Assembly: GCF_900142035.1 (NCBI RefSeq)
Contig: NZ_FQZI01000006.1
Location: 1-64,000 of the forward strand
Length of the DNA stretch: 64,000 bases
Direction: 5' to 3'
Source of the DNA: Flavobacterium terrae
Lineage (GTDB): Bacteria; Bacteroidota; Bacteroidia; Flavobacteriales; Flavobacteriaceae
Part shown: in pieces, positions 53,893 through 63,047 of the stretch
Layout: every line of letters starts with the position of its first letter
Position numbering within the stretch: the stretch's first letter is position 1
Made by a program: the position numbers and the translations under genes
Notes under the pieces: model-generated
What the model was told of the DNA's origin: nothing
The model's input: the letters and a program-made list of their open reading frames with translations, nothing else
Database searches by the model: none

Positions 53893-54785
53893 TGAAAAAA
53901 TATTTTTTAGCATTGCTATTTCCTTTCATTTCTCAAGCACAAGAATTTGATATTCAAGGACATCGTGGATGTAGAGGTCTACTACCTGAAAATTCTTTAG
54001 AAGCAATGAAAAAAGCAATAGATCTTGGTGTTACCACACTCGAAATGGATGTTGTAATATCAAAAGACAAACAAGTACTTTTATCTCACGAACCTTTTTT
54101 GTCACATGAAATTTGTTTAGACAAAAGTCAAAATGAAATTACTGAAGCCAGTGAACATTCTTATAATTTATACCAAATGAATTATGAAGAAATCAAAGCA
54201 TGTGACTGTGGAAGTAAAATTCATCCTAGATTTAAAGATCAATTAAAACTAAAAACATACAAACCTCTTTTGTCTGAAGTGATTGAATTTACAGAGAATT
54301 ACATTGAAAAAAATTATCCTGGTAGAAAAATCTATTACAACATAGAAACGAAATCGGACCCAAAAGGCGATAGAATATATCATCCTGAGCCTAAAGAATT
54401 TGTTGATTTATTAGTAACTGTTCTTAAGGAGAAGTCTATTAAAGATAGAATTTATATTCAATCCTTTGATGTGAGAACATTACAATATTTACATCAAAAA
54501 TATCCTGAGTTTAAAACAGTATTCTTAGTTGAAAATAAATTATCAATAAAAGAAAATCTAAAGTTATTAGGATTCAAACCAAATGTTTACAGTCCTGAGT
54601 TTATTTTATTAGATAAAAATAAAGTCAAGTTTCTTCATAAAAAAGGAATAAAAGTAATTCCATGGACAGTCAATAATACTGACGACATGAAAAAAATAAT
54701 CAGTTGTGGTGTAGATGGTATAATTTCTGATTATCCTAACAGATATTTTGAAAATGCTTTTGAAGGAAATAATTTTGTTAAATAA
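53892..54785 (+). CDS. Glycerophosphodiester phosphodiesterase, exported
   Basis: 297 residues with a signal peptide (about 1-16, FISQAQ). GDPD motifs are GHRGCRGLLPENSLEAMKKA, TTLEMDVVISKDKQVLLSHEP (in parts), YNIETKSDPKGD and YIQSFDVRTLQYLH, closing with PWTVNNTDDMKKIISCGVDGIISDYPNR (in parts). It splits glycerophosphodiesters from lipid head groups into glycerol-3-phosphate and an alcohol in the periplasm. Coupled by one-base overlap to cysteine desulfurase, with no evident link in function. Confidence 0.93.
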   Translation: MKKYFLALLFPFISQAQEFDIQGHRGCRGLLPENSLEAMKKAIDLGVTTLEMDVVISKDKQVLLSHEPFLSHEICLDKSQNEITEASEHSYNLYQMNYEEIKACDCGSKIHPRFKDQLKLKTYKPLLSEVIEFTENYIEKNYPGRKIYYNIETKSDPKGDRIYHPEPKEFVDLLVTVLKEKSIKDRIYIQSFDVRTLQYLHQKYPEFKTVFLVENKLSIKENLKLLGFKPNVYSPEFILLDKNKVKFLHKKGIKVIPWTVNNTDDMKKIISCGVDGIISDYPNRYFENAFEGNNFVK

Positions 54786-54790
54786 AATTT

Positions 54791-54817
54791 AAAAAAAACG
54801 CCTCATTTGAGGCGTTT
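54791..54817. terminator. Bidirectional Rho-independent terminator
   Basis: Arms AAACGCCTCA and TGAGGCGTTT around TT. The strong T run is on the minus strand (A run at 54791-54798), so it mainly serves the flotillin gene ending at 54824; it also closes the GDPD gene. Confidence 0.88.
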
Positions 54818-54823
54818 ACAGTA

Positions 54824-56728
54824 TTAATTGTTTTCTTTTTTATCTTTATTAGCATCCATCAACTCCATCAATTTCATTCCTAATAACCCGCTAATACCTC
54901 CATCAGCACCATTATTACCAGAAATCAACACATCTGGAATTACCTTAATGTTTCCTTTACCAATTTCTTCTGTGATTTTATATTTGGTAAAGTTATCGCC
55001 ACCCATTGCAGAAACTTGCAATTGATAAGCTTCAGCAGTAGATTTACCAATCGCCATAATCTTTTCAGCTTCAGCTAATCCAGTTTTAGAGATTTTTTCA
55101 GCTTCTGCACTAGCGTTTAAACGAGTTGCTTCAGCTTGAGCACCAGCTCTTGCTTTTGTAGCCTCTGCTTCAGCGTTTGCTCTCATTTTTGTAGCTTCAG
55201 CTTCAGCATTAACATTTAATTTTAAACTCGTTGCATCACCTTCTGCTTTTTTAACCGTTGCATCTGCTGTACGTTGCGCAATTTCAACACTTTGTGAAGC
55301 ACGTACTATTTCTTTTTGCATATCGGCAATAGCTGTTTCTTTTTCAACACCTTGACGTTGTTCTTGTGCTAATTTTTGCGTTTGATACGTTTTTTGTTCT
55401 TCTTCCGCAATCTTTCTGTCAGTTAAAGTTTTCATTAACGAATCTGGCGGAACAATATCTCCAATTAATGTATCAACTGCATTCACATTATACTCGTCTA
55501 AAACAGTTTTAATATGATTTTTTGCTGATTCTTGACGTTCTTTACGTGTGCTTAAGAACGAAATTACATCGCTATCTTGAGCAGAGTTTCTAAAGTAGTT
55601 ACCAATTGTTGGTTCTAATACCTGAGAAACTAAGTTGGTCATACTTCCAAAACGAGCAATTACTTTTGGTGCTTCGTTTGCCGGAACGTGAATAATTTGA
55701 GCGACATCCAAATTGAAAGGGAAACCGTCTTTTGAACGTACTGTAATTGTTGATAAATTTTTATCTAAATCATGTGATTCACTACGTGCATTTGCCCAGT
55801 TTAAAACCAAGTTTGTTGTAGGAACTGCTTCTAATTTAGTGGTGTATTTATTCAGCGCATATTTACCCGGACCAAATGGTTCCATCCAAACTCCACGTTG
55901 TCCTTTAGATACGATATTACCGTGTTTAAATGTTTCACCTGTAACATCTTGACCATCTTCACCAATATAAGAAATCACTACGCCAACATAACCAATAGGC
56001 ACATCTGTCATCGGGTTTTGTTCGATTTGAATTGCCCAAGTGTTGATGTAATATGAACCTGCCAACATCACTTGAGGTTGTAATCCTCTGTTTCCATTTT
56101 TTTCCAAGAATTCATCAAAATCCTGAAAATTGTTATGGCCTTCAACAAACTTACCTGCAATTTGGCCTAATGGAATAGGTTCTCCATCTAATGCAGTTAC
56201 AATACCAACCATATTCTCGAATATTTTTACCTGATCAGCAATTACTATCTCGAAAAGGAATGTATTAATACGGTAAGAACCTGTAGTAATAAAAGCTGTT
56301 TGACGCCCCTTTTGTCCACCATTATCTAAAAAGGCAGTAGCGTCTTGAAAATTATCACTTTCTACTTTTCTTGCTAAGATTCGTCCAGTAGGAATCTCTT
56401 TACCATCTTTACTTAGCACTAAACCAATTTTTCCTTCCGGAATAATAGTAAAGGAAGTCATATCTACCGAATATTGCCAAATCCACATCGCCCAGTATAA
56501 TCCTGGTGCTAATGTTTGTGCCTGAAAACCAGCCTCTCCTTTGGTTGCTATAATTCTACCATCTGGTAATGATTTATTTGCGCCAAAAAGTACGAATTTT
56601 TTAGTTACTAAACCGATTTTGTCTTCTGGAACAATTACCATTCCAAAGAAAACTCTTAAAACGAATTTGTAAAATACGATGGATAATACCAACAGGATTA
56701 ACCACCAAAAAGATAAAATTGTTGTCAT
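54824..56728 (-). CDS. Flotillin/SPFH family membrane protein with vault-like N-terminal modules
   Basis: 634 residues. N-terminal membrane helix (about 5-28). Residues 30-300 hold four similar beta modules of about 70 residues, each starting like VPEDKIGLV, IPEGKIGLVLS, FENMVGIVTAL, PIGYVGVVIS and closing like GPGLYWAM, TGSYRINTF, AGSYYINTW, GPGKYALN. The SPFH/band 7 domain follows (about 300-430, DGFPFNLDVAQIIHVP), then a long Ala/Glu/Lys coiled coil (430-570, AEAEATKMRANAEAEATKAR) and a Gly-rich tail. Flotillins form large membrane rings that organise microdomains. No NfeD-like gene is adjacent. Confidence 0.9.
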   Translation of the reverse strand: MTTILSFWWLILLVLSIVFYKFVLRVFFGMVIVPEDKIGLVTKKFVLFGANKSLPDGRIIATKGEAGFQAQTLAPGLYWAMWIWQYSVDMTSFTIIPEGKIGLVLSKDGKEIPTGRILARKVESDNFQDATAFLDNGGQKGRQTAFITTGSYRINTFLFEIVIADQVKIFENMVGIVTALDGEPIPLGQIAGKFVEGHNNFQDFDEFLEKNGNRGLQPQVMLAGSYYINTWAIQIEQNPMTDVPIGYVGVVISYIGEDGQDVTGETFKHGNIVSKGQRGVWMEPFGPGKYALNKYTTKLEAVPTTNLVLNWANARSESHDLDKNLSTITVRSKDGFPFNLDVAQIIHVPANEAPKVIARFGSMTNLVSQVLEPTIGNYFRNSAQDSDVISFLSTRKERQESAKNHIKTVLDEYNVNAVDTLIGDIVPPDSLMKTLTDRKIAEEEQKTYQTQKLAQEQRQGVEKETAIADMQKEIVRASQSVEIAQRTADATVKKAEGDATSLKLNVNAEAEATKMRANAEAEATKARAGAQAEATRLNASAEAEKISKTGLAEAEKIMAIGKSTAEAYQLQVSAMGGDNFTKYKITEEIGKGNIKVIPDVLISGNNGADGGISGLLGMKLMELMDANKDKKENN

Positions 56729-56990
56729 ATAAATTTAATTAATAAAAAAACGAATTCTGATTTTAAGATAGAGTTCAACCAGAAAAAGTTTCCGGGTAAA
56801 ATCTCAGGTTGAAGAAACCTTGGGTCGAAATGAATATTTTCGATAGACGTTTAGAAGTTACAACACTTATGTGTCATTTTTGGTCTGAAATTATTTTAAA
56901 ATCTGTAATTATACGTGAGGATATTTTAAAAGTTACAGAAAATCTTTAAAATATTTTCAGTAAATATGTAAATCACTAATAATATGATAA
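56729..56990. other. Intergenic region with no recognised feature
   Basis: Between the flotillin start and the terminator of the dihydrolipoyl dehydrogenase gene. I find no open reading frame with coding character, RNA gene or repeat here. It should contain the flotillin promoter, but no clean TAnnTTTG on the minus strand was found. Confidence 0.5.
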
Positions 56991-57023
56991 ATAAAAAGTC
57001 CGTATTGATTTTCAATACGGACT
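56991..57023 (-). terminator. Rho-independent terminator of the dihydrolipoyl dehydrogenase gene
   Basis: Arms AGTCCGTATTG and CAATACGGACT (11 base pairs), with a T run on the minus-strand side; 28 bases after the stop at 57051. Confidence 0.92.
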
Positions 57024-57050
57024 AATATTTTAATAATTTATATATCTAAA

Positions 57051-58439
57051 TTATAAGTGAATTACTTCTCCATAAGCATCAGCAACAGCTTCCATAACAG
57101 CCTCACTCATTGTAGGGTGTGGATGAACCGCTTTTAAGATTTCGTGTCCAGTAGTTTCTAATTTACGAGCAACAACTGCTTCAGCGATCATATCTGTAAC
57201 ACCAGCACCAATCATATGACAACCTAACCACTCTCCATATTTAGCATCAAAAATAACTTTAACAAAACCATCAGGAGTTCCTGCAGCTTTTGCTTTACCT
57301 GAAGCTGAGAATGGGAATTTACCAATTTTCAATTCGTATCCTTTTTCTTTAGCAGCTTTTTCAGTCAAACCTACAGAAGCAATTTCCGGAGTTGCATAAG
57401 TACAACCAGGAATATTACCATAATCTAATGGCTCAACATGTAACCCAGCTATTTTTTCTACACATAAAATACCTTCTGCAGAAGCAACGTGTGCTAAAGC
57501 TTGCCCAGGAGTAACGTCTCCAATAGCGTAATATCCAGGAACATTTGTTTGGTAGTAAGCGTTTACTAAGATTTTATCTCTATCTGTAGCAATACCAGTT
57601 TCTTCTAAACCAATATTTTCAATATTTGTTTTAATACCTACAGCTGAAAGCACGATATCTGCTTCAAGAATTTCTTCTCCTTTAGCCGTTTTAACTGTAG
57701 CCTTTACTCCTGCTCCAGTAGTATCAACTTTCTCAACAGAAGCATTTGTCATTACATTTATTCCAGCTTTCTTTAAAGAACGCTCAAATTGTTTTGAAAT
57801 ATCTTCATCTTCAACCGGCACAACATTTGGCATGAACTCTACAATAGTAACCTCAGTTCCCATAGAGTTATAAAAATGTGCAAATTCTACTCCAATAGCT
57901 CCTGATCCTACTACAATCATTTTCTTTGGTTGATCAGGTAATACCATAGCTTGACGGTATCCTATTACTTTTTTACCATCCTGTGGTAAATTAGGTAATT
58001 CTCTTGAACGAGCTCCTGTAGCAATGATAATATGGTCTGCAGAATATTCAGTTACTTTTCCATCTGCAGCAGTAACATCAACTTTTTTTCCAGGTTTCAC
58101 TTTTCCAAAACCATCAATAACATCAATCTTGTTTTTCTTCATTAAGAATTGAACTCCTTTGCTCATTCCTTCAGCAACACCTCTTGAACGTGCAATTACA
58201 GCTCCAAAATCTTTATCAACATTATCTACTTTTAAACCATAATCTGAAGCATGTTTTAGGTAATCAAAAACCTGAGCAGATTTTAATAATGCTTTCGTTG
58301 GAATACAACCCCAATTCAAACAAATTCCGCCTAAATTTTCTTTTTCAATAACGGCAACTTTAAAGCCTAATTGTGATGCTCTGATGGCAGTTACATATCC
58401 TCCAGGACCACTTCCTAAAACAATAATATCGTATTTCAT
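57051..58439 (-). CDS. lpdA: Dihydrolipoyl dehydrogenase (E3)
   Basis: 462 residues from the ATG at 58439 ([20 protein letters not shown]). A longer frame begins 13 codons upstream but lacks family support. FAD-binding GSGPGG, redox disulfide in [20 protein letters not shown]-binding [17 protein letters not shown], and the His-Glu pair in [21 protein letters not shown]. It reoxidises lipoamide in 2-oxoacid dehydrogenase complexes and would serve the E1 encoded at 36146, 18 kb away. Monocistronic with a strong terminator. Confidence 0.95.
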   Translation of the reverse strand: MKYDIIVLGSGPGGYVTAIRASQLGFKVAVIEKENLGGICLNWGCIPTKALLKSAQVFDYLKHASDYGLKVDNVDKDFGAVIARSRGVAEGMSKGVQFLMKKNKIDVIDGFGKVKPGKKVDVTAADGKVTEYSADHIIIATGARSRELPNLPQDGKKVIGYRQAMVLPDQPKKMIVVGSGAIGVEFAHFYNSMGTEVTIVEFMPNVVPVEDEDISKQFERSLKKAGINVMTNASVEKVDTTGAGVKATVKTAKGEEILEADIVLSAVGIKTNIENIGLEETGIATDRDKILVNAYYQTNVPGYYAIGDVTPGQALAHVASAEGILCVEKIAGLHVEPLDYGNIPGCTYATPEIASVGLTEKAAKEKGYELKIGKFPFSASGKAKAAGTPDGFVKVIFDAKYGEWLGCHMIGAGVTDMIAEAVVARKLETTGHEILKAVHPHPTMSEAVMEAVADAYGEVIHL

Positions 58440-58513
58440 AACGTAAAATTTTCTAAATTTCAGAGCACGAAAATACATAATAAATATAGAGTAGTAAAAT
58501 ATTCTTATAATTA

Positions 58514-58580
58514 TTTGGGCGTTACCCTTCGGGTCACGTGTTACGCGCTACATGGTAGCAAGCTTCACCCGTTAACGCAT
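58514..58580. repeat. Candidate interspersed intergenic repeat (GGGCGTTACCCTTCGGGT type)
   Basis: This GC-richer block (TTTGGGCGTTACCCTTCGGG at the left end, CACCCGTTAACGCATT at the right) stands out from the AT-rich surroundings. From memory, similar TTTGGGCGTT...CTTCGGGTC blocks recur in intergenic DNA of Flavobacterium genomes. Only one copy is visible here, so repetitiveness is inferred. Confidence 0.5.
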
Positions 58581-58651
58581 TAAAATGTTAACCCAACACC
58601 TATTAAACTTTACTAATTAAAAAAACTTCTAACTTCAAACATCTAACTTTT

Positions 58652-58673
58652 TTACACTGAGCTTGTCGAAGGG
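58652..58673. repeat. Fragment of the ACTGAGCTTGTCGAAGGG intergenic repeat
   Basis: TTACACTGAGCTTGTCGAAG matches a short sequence (CTTCGACAAGCTCAGTGT) that I recall as highly repeated between genes in many Bacteroidota. Normally it forms one arm of an inverted pair; only one arm is seen here. Confidence 0.6.
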
Positions 58674-58693
58674 CAAACTTTACACTATCTTTG
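58663..58693 (+). promoter_or_regulatory. Promoter of the RsmB-type methyltransferase gene, -33 box inside the repeat fragment
   Basis: TTG at 58663-58665 and TATCTTTG at 58686-58693, 20-base spacer; ATG at 58713 follows after 19 bases. The TTG belongs to GAGCTTGTCGAAG of the repeat fragment. Confidence 0.6.
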
Positions 58694-58712
58694 CACGCTC
58701 AAAATTAACATC

Positions 58713-59927
58713 ATGCGATTACATAGAAACTTAGTTTACACAACAATAGACTCTTTAAATGCCATTTTTAATGAAGGTGAATATGCCGACAAAGTAGTTG
58801 CTCGTGCATTAAAAAAAGACAAACGTTGGGGAAGCGCTGACCGTAAATTTGTGGCAGAAACTATCTATGAAATTGTACGTTGGAAACGTTTGTATGCTGA
58901 AATTGCAGAAGTTAAAGAACCTTTTACTCGTGAAAATCTTTGGAGAATATTTGCAGCTTGGGCTGTTCTAAGAGGTTATACTATTCCAGATTGGAACCAA
59001 TTACAAGGAACCCCAGAACGTAAAATTAAAGGTCGTTTTGATGAACTATCAAAACACAGAGCTATCAAAGAATCTATTCCTGATTGGATGGATGAACTTG
59101 GTGTAAAAGAATTGGGAGAAGAAACTTGGAAAAAAGAAATTAAAGCACAAAACGAACAAGCAAAAGTAATTTTGCGTGTTAATACTTTAAAAATTACTCC
59201 AGAAAAACTTCACTCTCGCTTAATGGATGCTAACATTGAGACTGAATTTATTAAAAACCAATCTCAAGCATTAGTTTTAAAAGAACGCGCTAATGTTTTT
59301 TTAACGCAAGAGTTCAAAGATGGTTTGTTTGAAGTTCAAGATGCATCTTCACAACTTGTAGCTCCTTTATTAGATGTAAAACCAGGAATGCGTGTAGTAG
59401 ATACTTGTGCAGGCGCAGGAGGAAAAACATTACATCTTGCAGCAATGATGGAAAATAAAGGCCAATTGATTGCTTTAGATTTGTACGAAAGTAAATTGAA
59501 TCAATTAAAACTTCGAGCACGTCGTAATGGTGTACATAATATCGAAACTCGTGTAATTGAAAATTCAAAAACTATAAAGAAACTACATGAAAAGGCTGAT
59601 AGAGTTTTAATAGATGCTCCATGTAGTGGTTTAGGTGTTCTAAAACGTAATCCTGATAGTAAATGGAAATTACAGCCAGAATTTATTGATAATATAAAGA
59701 AAGTACAGGCAGAAGTTTTAGAAAATTACTCTAAAATTGTTAAACCTGGGGGAAAACTTGTTTATGCAACTTGTTCTATCTTACCATCTGAAAATCAAGA
59801 ACAAATCAAACGATTTTTAACTACAGAAAGCGGAAAAAATTTTACCTTTGTAGAAGATCATAAGATTCTTGCTCATGAGTCAGGATTTGATGGTTTTTAT
59901 ATGGCTTTATTAGAAAGAAAAGCATAA
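58713..59927 (+). CDS. RsmB/NOP family rRNA (cytosine-5) methyltransferase
   Basis: 404 residues. An N-terminal NusB-like helical region (1-130, KKDKRWGSADRKFVAETIYE) precedes a small RNA-binding part and the SAM domain: VQDASSQLVAPLLDVKPGMR, VVDTCAGAGGKTLHLAAMM, motif IV DAPCSGLGVLKRNPDSKW and motif VI VYATCSILPSENQEQI with the two Cys of m5C methylases. It probably methylates 16S rRNA; RsmB (C967) is the nearest match but the exact site is not fixed by sequence. Confidence 0.9.
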   Translation: MRLHRNLVYTTIDSLNAIFNEGEYADKVVARALKKDKRWGSADRKFVAETIYEIVRWKRLYAEIAEVKEPFTRENLWRIFAAWAVLRGYTIPDWNQLQGTPERKIKGRFDELSKHRAIKESIPDWMDELGVKELGEETWKKEIKAQNEQAKVILRVNTLKITPEKLHSRLMDANIETEFIKNQSQALVLKERANVFLTQEFKDGLFEVQDASSQLVAPLLDVKPGMRVVDTCAGAGGKTLHLAAMMENKGQLIALDLYESKLNQLKLRARRNGVHNIETRVIENSKTIKKLHEKADRVLIDAPCSGLGVLKRNPDSKWKLQPEFIDNIKKVQAEVLENYSKIVKPGGKLVYATCSILPSENQEQIKRFLTTESGKNFTFVEDHKILAHESGFDGFYMALLERKA

Positions 59928-60028
59928 CAAAACTAAAAAAGTTCAAAAAAATAATTATTCCAAAAAGCAATACAATTAAAAATTACGATTGCTTATATTT
60001 TTTATTCCCAAACTAAATAAATTATTTT

Positions 60029-61135
60029 ATGAAAAAAATCTACTTTTTTATCTGTTTGTTAGTATCTATTACAGCTATATCTCAAGATGGAGCTCCAGCT
60101 GCACCCTATTATAATGGATTCAATTGGACTATAACAGGGCAAAATTTGAAAAATGCCTTATCAACAAAAATTATTGATACGCATACTAATTTTCTTTCTT
60201 ACACTCCAGGGGTTTGGGAAGCATCTAAGATAACTGATTTAGACCCAACAGATGCTACTAACACAAATGTTTTATTGCTTTATGGATTTAGCAATAATAT
60301 TTGTCCAACATCAACATCTGACGATAACGACCATAGACGTAGAAATAAAGATTCTAATGGAGGAAATAACACATGCGAATGGAACAGAGAACATGTTTAT
60401 GCAAAATCTCTTGGTACACCTGCTTTAGATGATGCTGCACCCAGTGATGCTGGTGAAGATGCTCATCATTTAAGAGCTTCTGACGTGCAAAGAAATGGAG
60501 CACGTGGAAATAGAAAATTTGCTGCTGGCTCTGGTAATTCTGGAAATGTAGGAGCAGACTGGTATCCTGGAGATGAATGGAAAGGGGATGTAGCAAGAAT
60601 GATGATGTACATGTATTTGCGATATCCATCACAATGCTTACCTATAAATGTGGGAACAGGAGCTACAGTTGCTAACGATCCAAATATGCTAAATCTATTT
60701 TTACAATGGAATGCAGAAGATCCAGTTTCTCAATATGAAGATAACAGGAATACTTATCATGATTCTAATGGAACATATGCACAAGGAAATAGGAATCCAT
60801 TTATTGATAATCCTTATTTAGCAACTGTTATTTGGGGTGGAACACCAGCTCAAAATCGTTGGCCTTCTGTCTTCCTTTCAACCAATGAATTTGTAGCACT
60901 TGAAAGATCATCAGTATATCCTAATCCATCCAATACAAACTCAGTAAATCTCTATTCTGAAGTAAATATTGAAGAAATTCAAATCATTAATTTGAACGGT
61001 CAATTAATACAAATTATCAAAAATTCAGAAACAGATAAGAAAAGTATTACAGTTAACAATTTACCTCAAGGCTTTTATTTATTGAAGTTAAGATCTGGTA
61101 ATGCAATTTCAACAAAAAAAGTAATCATAAATTAA
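60029..61135 (+). CDS. Secreted endonuclease I with T9SS type A sorting domain
   Basis: 368 residues with a signal peptide (about 1-18, ITAISQ). The endonuclease I (EndA/NucM) domain fills 22-285, with the active-site block CEWNREHVYAKSLG, then AGEDAHHLRASDVQRNGARG (in parts) and WKGDVARMMMYMYLRYP. The last ~70 residues are a type A sorting domain (VYPNPSNTNSVNLYS, IINLNGQLIQ, LPQGFYLLKL, KKVIIN), so it is exported by T9SS. It should degrade extracellular DNA or RNA. First of three consecutive paralogues. Confidence 0.94.
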   Translation: MKKIYFFICLLVSITAISQDGAPAAPYYNGFNWTITGQNLKNALSTKIIDTHTNFLSYTPGVWEASKITDLDPTDATNTNVLLLYGFSNNICPTSTSDDNDHRRRNKDSNGGNNTCEWNREHVYAKSLGTPALDDAAPSDAGEDAHHLRASDVQRNGARGNRKFAAGSGNSGNVGADWYPGDEWKGDVARMMMYMYLRYPSQCLPINVGTGATVANDPNMLNLFLQWNAEDPVSQYEDNRNTYHDSNGTYAQGNRNPFIDNPYLATVIWGGTPAQNRWPSVFLSTNEFVALERSSVYPNPSNTNSVNLYSEVNIEEIQIINLNGQLIQIIKNSETDKKSITVNNLPQGFYLLKLRSGNAISTKKVIIN

Positions 61136-61164
61136 TTGTTATAATATCTTTTTTGATAGATTTG
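61136..61164 (+). promoter_or_regulatory. Bacteroidota-type promoter of the second nuclease gene
   Basis: TTG at 61136-61138, starting on the base after the previous stop, and TAGATTTG at 61157-61164, spacer 18. ATG at 61192 or 61198 follows. Confidence 0.55.
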
Positions 61165-61191
61165 TTGCCCCATTCTTAAAATAAAACTTAA

Positions 61192-62973
61192 ATGTTTATG
61201 AAACAGAAAATTACTTTTCTTTTATTCTTAATTTCAGGAATAACTTTAGCACAAATTCCTGCAGGATATTACAATACTGCAACTGGCTCTGGAGCAGTTT
61301 TAAAAACTCAATTATATAATATAATTAAAGGACATACTAATAATGGATATGATGGTCTCTATACGACTTATCAAACGTCTGATATTGATAGTTTTTACGA
61401 AAATGATGGAACAATAATGGACATGTATTCAGAGCGTCCAACTGCTGCAGATCCATACAACTATGGTTCAGGTCCATCTCAAAGATGTGGAAATTATAGT
61501 TCGGAAGGGGATTGTTATAACAGAGAACACATAATACCACAATCAACTTTTAGTTCTGCTAATCCTATGGTTGCTGATGCACATTTTATTACCCCTACTG
61601 ATGGTAAAGTTAATGGTATGAGAAGCAATTACCCTCACGGAAATGTTGCTACTGCATCATGGACTTCTCTTAATGGTGGAAAATTAGGTAGTAGTGCAGT
61701 TAGTGGATATACTGGAACTGTTTTTGAACCAATTAATGAGTTTAAAGGAGATATCGCTAGAATGTATTTTTACTTTGTAACACGTTATGAAAATACTGTT
61801 TCAGGTTATTCTTATGCTGCATTTAGTGGAAATACTTTTCCTGCATTAGATTCTGCTTTTTTATCAATGTTAATGACATGGCATAATAATGATCCTGTTA
61901 GTGCGTTTGAAATTACTAGAAATAATGCAATCTACGCAAGACAAGGAAACAGAAATCCTTATATTGACCACCCTGAATATGTTGCAATGGTTTGGGGAGG
62001 TGGAAGCTGTCCTGCAGACTCAGTTGCTCCTTCAGTACCAACAACATTAACTTCAACTGGAAACTCATCAAGTACAATAAGTTTAACTTGGGGAGCTAGT
62101 ACTGATAATACTGCAGTAACAAATTATGACGTTTATGTAAATGGTGTGAAATGGGCATCTAGTGGTGGAACAACTTCTATTACATTATCAGGACTCGATC
62201 CATCAACAACTTATAGTATTTATGTAGTTGCAAAAGATTGTCAAAACAATGTATCTTCACCTAGTAATACTATTAACGTAAATACAGCAGCCCCTGGAAC
62301 ATGTTCATCAAATGTAAATGAAACTTTTGAAACAATTCCTGCTAATTCATCTGCATATACGACCAATTCTTGGACAACTGGAGGAATTACATGGACTGCA
62401 ACAGATTCTAGAACTGATCAAACAATAACAAGTAGAGCAATTACTGTTAGAAACGGTACTTTATCTGCAACAGCATTTGCCGAAGGAATTGGAAGTTTAA
62501 CAGTAAAAACACAATTAAAATTTGCGGGTTCAAGCGGTAGCTTTAACTTAAAAGTAAACGGTACAACTGTAGGGACAATACCATATAGCTCAACAGCAAC
62601 TTCAACTACTATTTCTAATATAAATATTCCTGGAAATGTAATTATTTCCTTCGAAGATAACTCTACAACAACTAATAGAGTTGCTTTCGATGATTTAACT
62701 TGGATTTGTTTTGCTACTCTTAGCACAGAGAATTTTACAGAAAATACCTTTTCAATCTACCCTAACCCATCAAATGGTAATTTTAGAATTGAGTATGATC
62801 CAGCAATTGGAAACATAAATGTTGAAATTTTCTCCGCTATAGGACAAAAGGTATTTGAAAAACAAAATATAAACGATACTAACATTTCAACTAACAATCT
62901 TCAAAAAGGCATTTACCTGCTAAAAATCACAAATGATTCAAAATCAATTGTTAAGAAAATTGTTATTAACTAA
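61192..62973 (+). CDS. Secreted endonuclease I with fibronectin type III and T9SS type A sorting domain
   Basis: 593 residues; ATG at 61192 or 61198 (two codons apart). Signal peptide (about 3-21, ITLAQIPAG). Endonuclease I domain at 22-270 ([66 protein letters not shown]). Then a fibronectin III module (about 278-368, VPTTLTSTGNSSSTISLTWG), a beta-sandwich region (375-510) and a type A sorting domain (about 517-593, FSIYPNPSNGNFRIEY, LQKGIYLLKI). The extra modules may tether or target the nuclease. Followed by a terminator. Confidence 0.94.
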   Translation: MFMKQKITFLLFLISGITLAQIPAGYYNTATGSGAVLKTQLYNIIKGHTNNGYDGLYTTYQTSDIDSFYENDGTIMDMYSERPTAADPYNYGSGPSQRCGNYSSEGDCYNREHIIPQSTFSSANPMVADAHFITPTDGKVNGMRSNYPHGNVATASWTSLNGGKLGSSAVSGYTGTVFEPINEFKGDIARMYFYFVTRYENTVSGYSYAAFSGNTFPALDSAFLSMLMTWHNNDPVSAFEITRNNAIYARQGNRNPYIDHPEYVAMVWGGGSCPADSVAPSVPTTLTSTGNSSSTISLTWGASTDNTAVTNYDVYVNGVKWASSGGTTSITLSGLDPSTTYSIYVVAKDCQNNVSSPSNTINVNTAAPGTCSSNVNETFETIPANSSAYTTNSWTTGGITWTATDSRTDQTITSRAITVRNGTLSATAFAEGIGSLTVKTQLKFAGSSGSFNLKVNGTTVGTIPYSSTATSTTISNINIPGNVIISFEDNSTTTNRVAFDDLTWICFATLSTENFTENTFSIYPNPSNGNFRIEYDPAIGNINVEIFSAIGQKVFEKQNINDTNISTNNLQKGIYLLKITNDSKSIVKKIVIN

Positions 62974-62976
62974 TTT

Positions 62977-63004
62977 AAAGCGGTCGTTTGACCGCTTTTT
63001 TTTT
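62977..63004 (+). terminator. Rho-independent terminator
   Basis: Arms AAAGCGGTC and GACCGCTTT with loop GTTT and a long T run, 3 bases after the nuclease stop. Confidence 0.94.
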
Positions 63005-63015
63005 AACTATTTTTG
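62987..63015 (+). promoter_or_regulatory. Candidate promoter of the third nuclease gene, overlapping the terminator
   Basis: TTTG at 62987-62990 (in the terminator loop and arm) and TATTTTTG at 63008-63015, spacer 17; the ATG at 63048 is 32 bases on. Confidence 0.45.
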
Positions 63016-63047
63016 AACCAACAACAACAAAAACAAACACTAACTAA

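Noticed and set aside
58440..58478. Longer N-terminus for dihydrolipoyl dehydrogenase
   Set aside because: The family begins at [14 protein letters not shown]; the extra 13 codons have no support.
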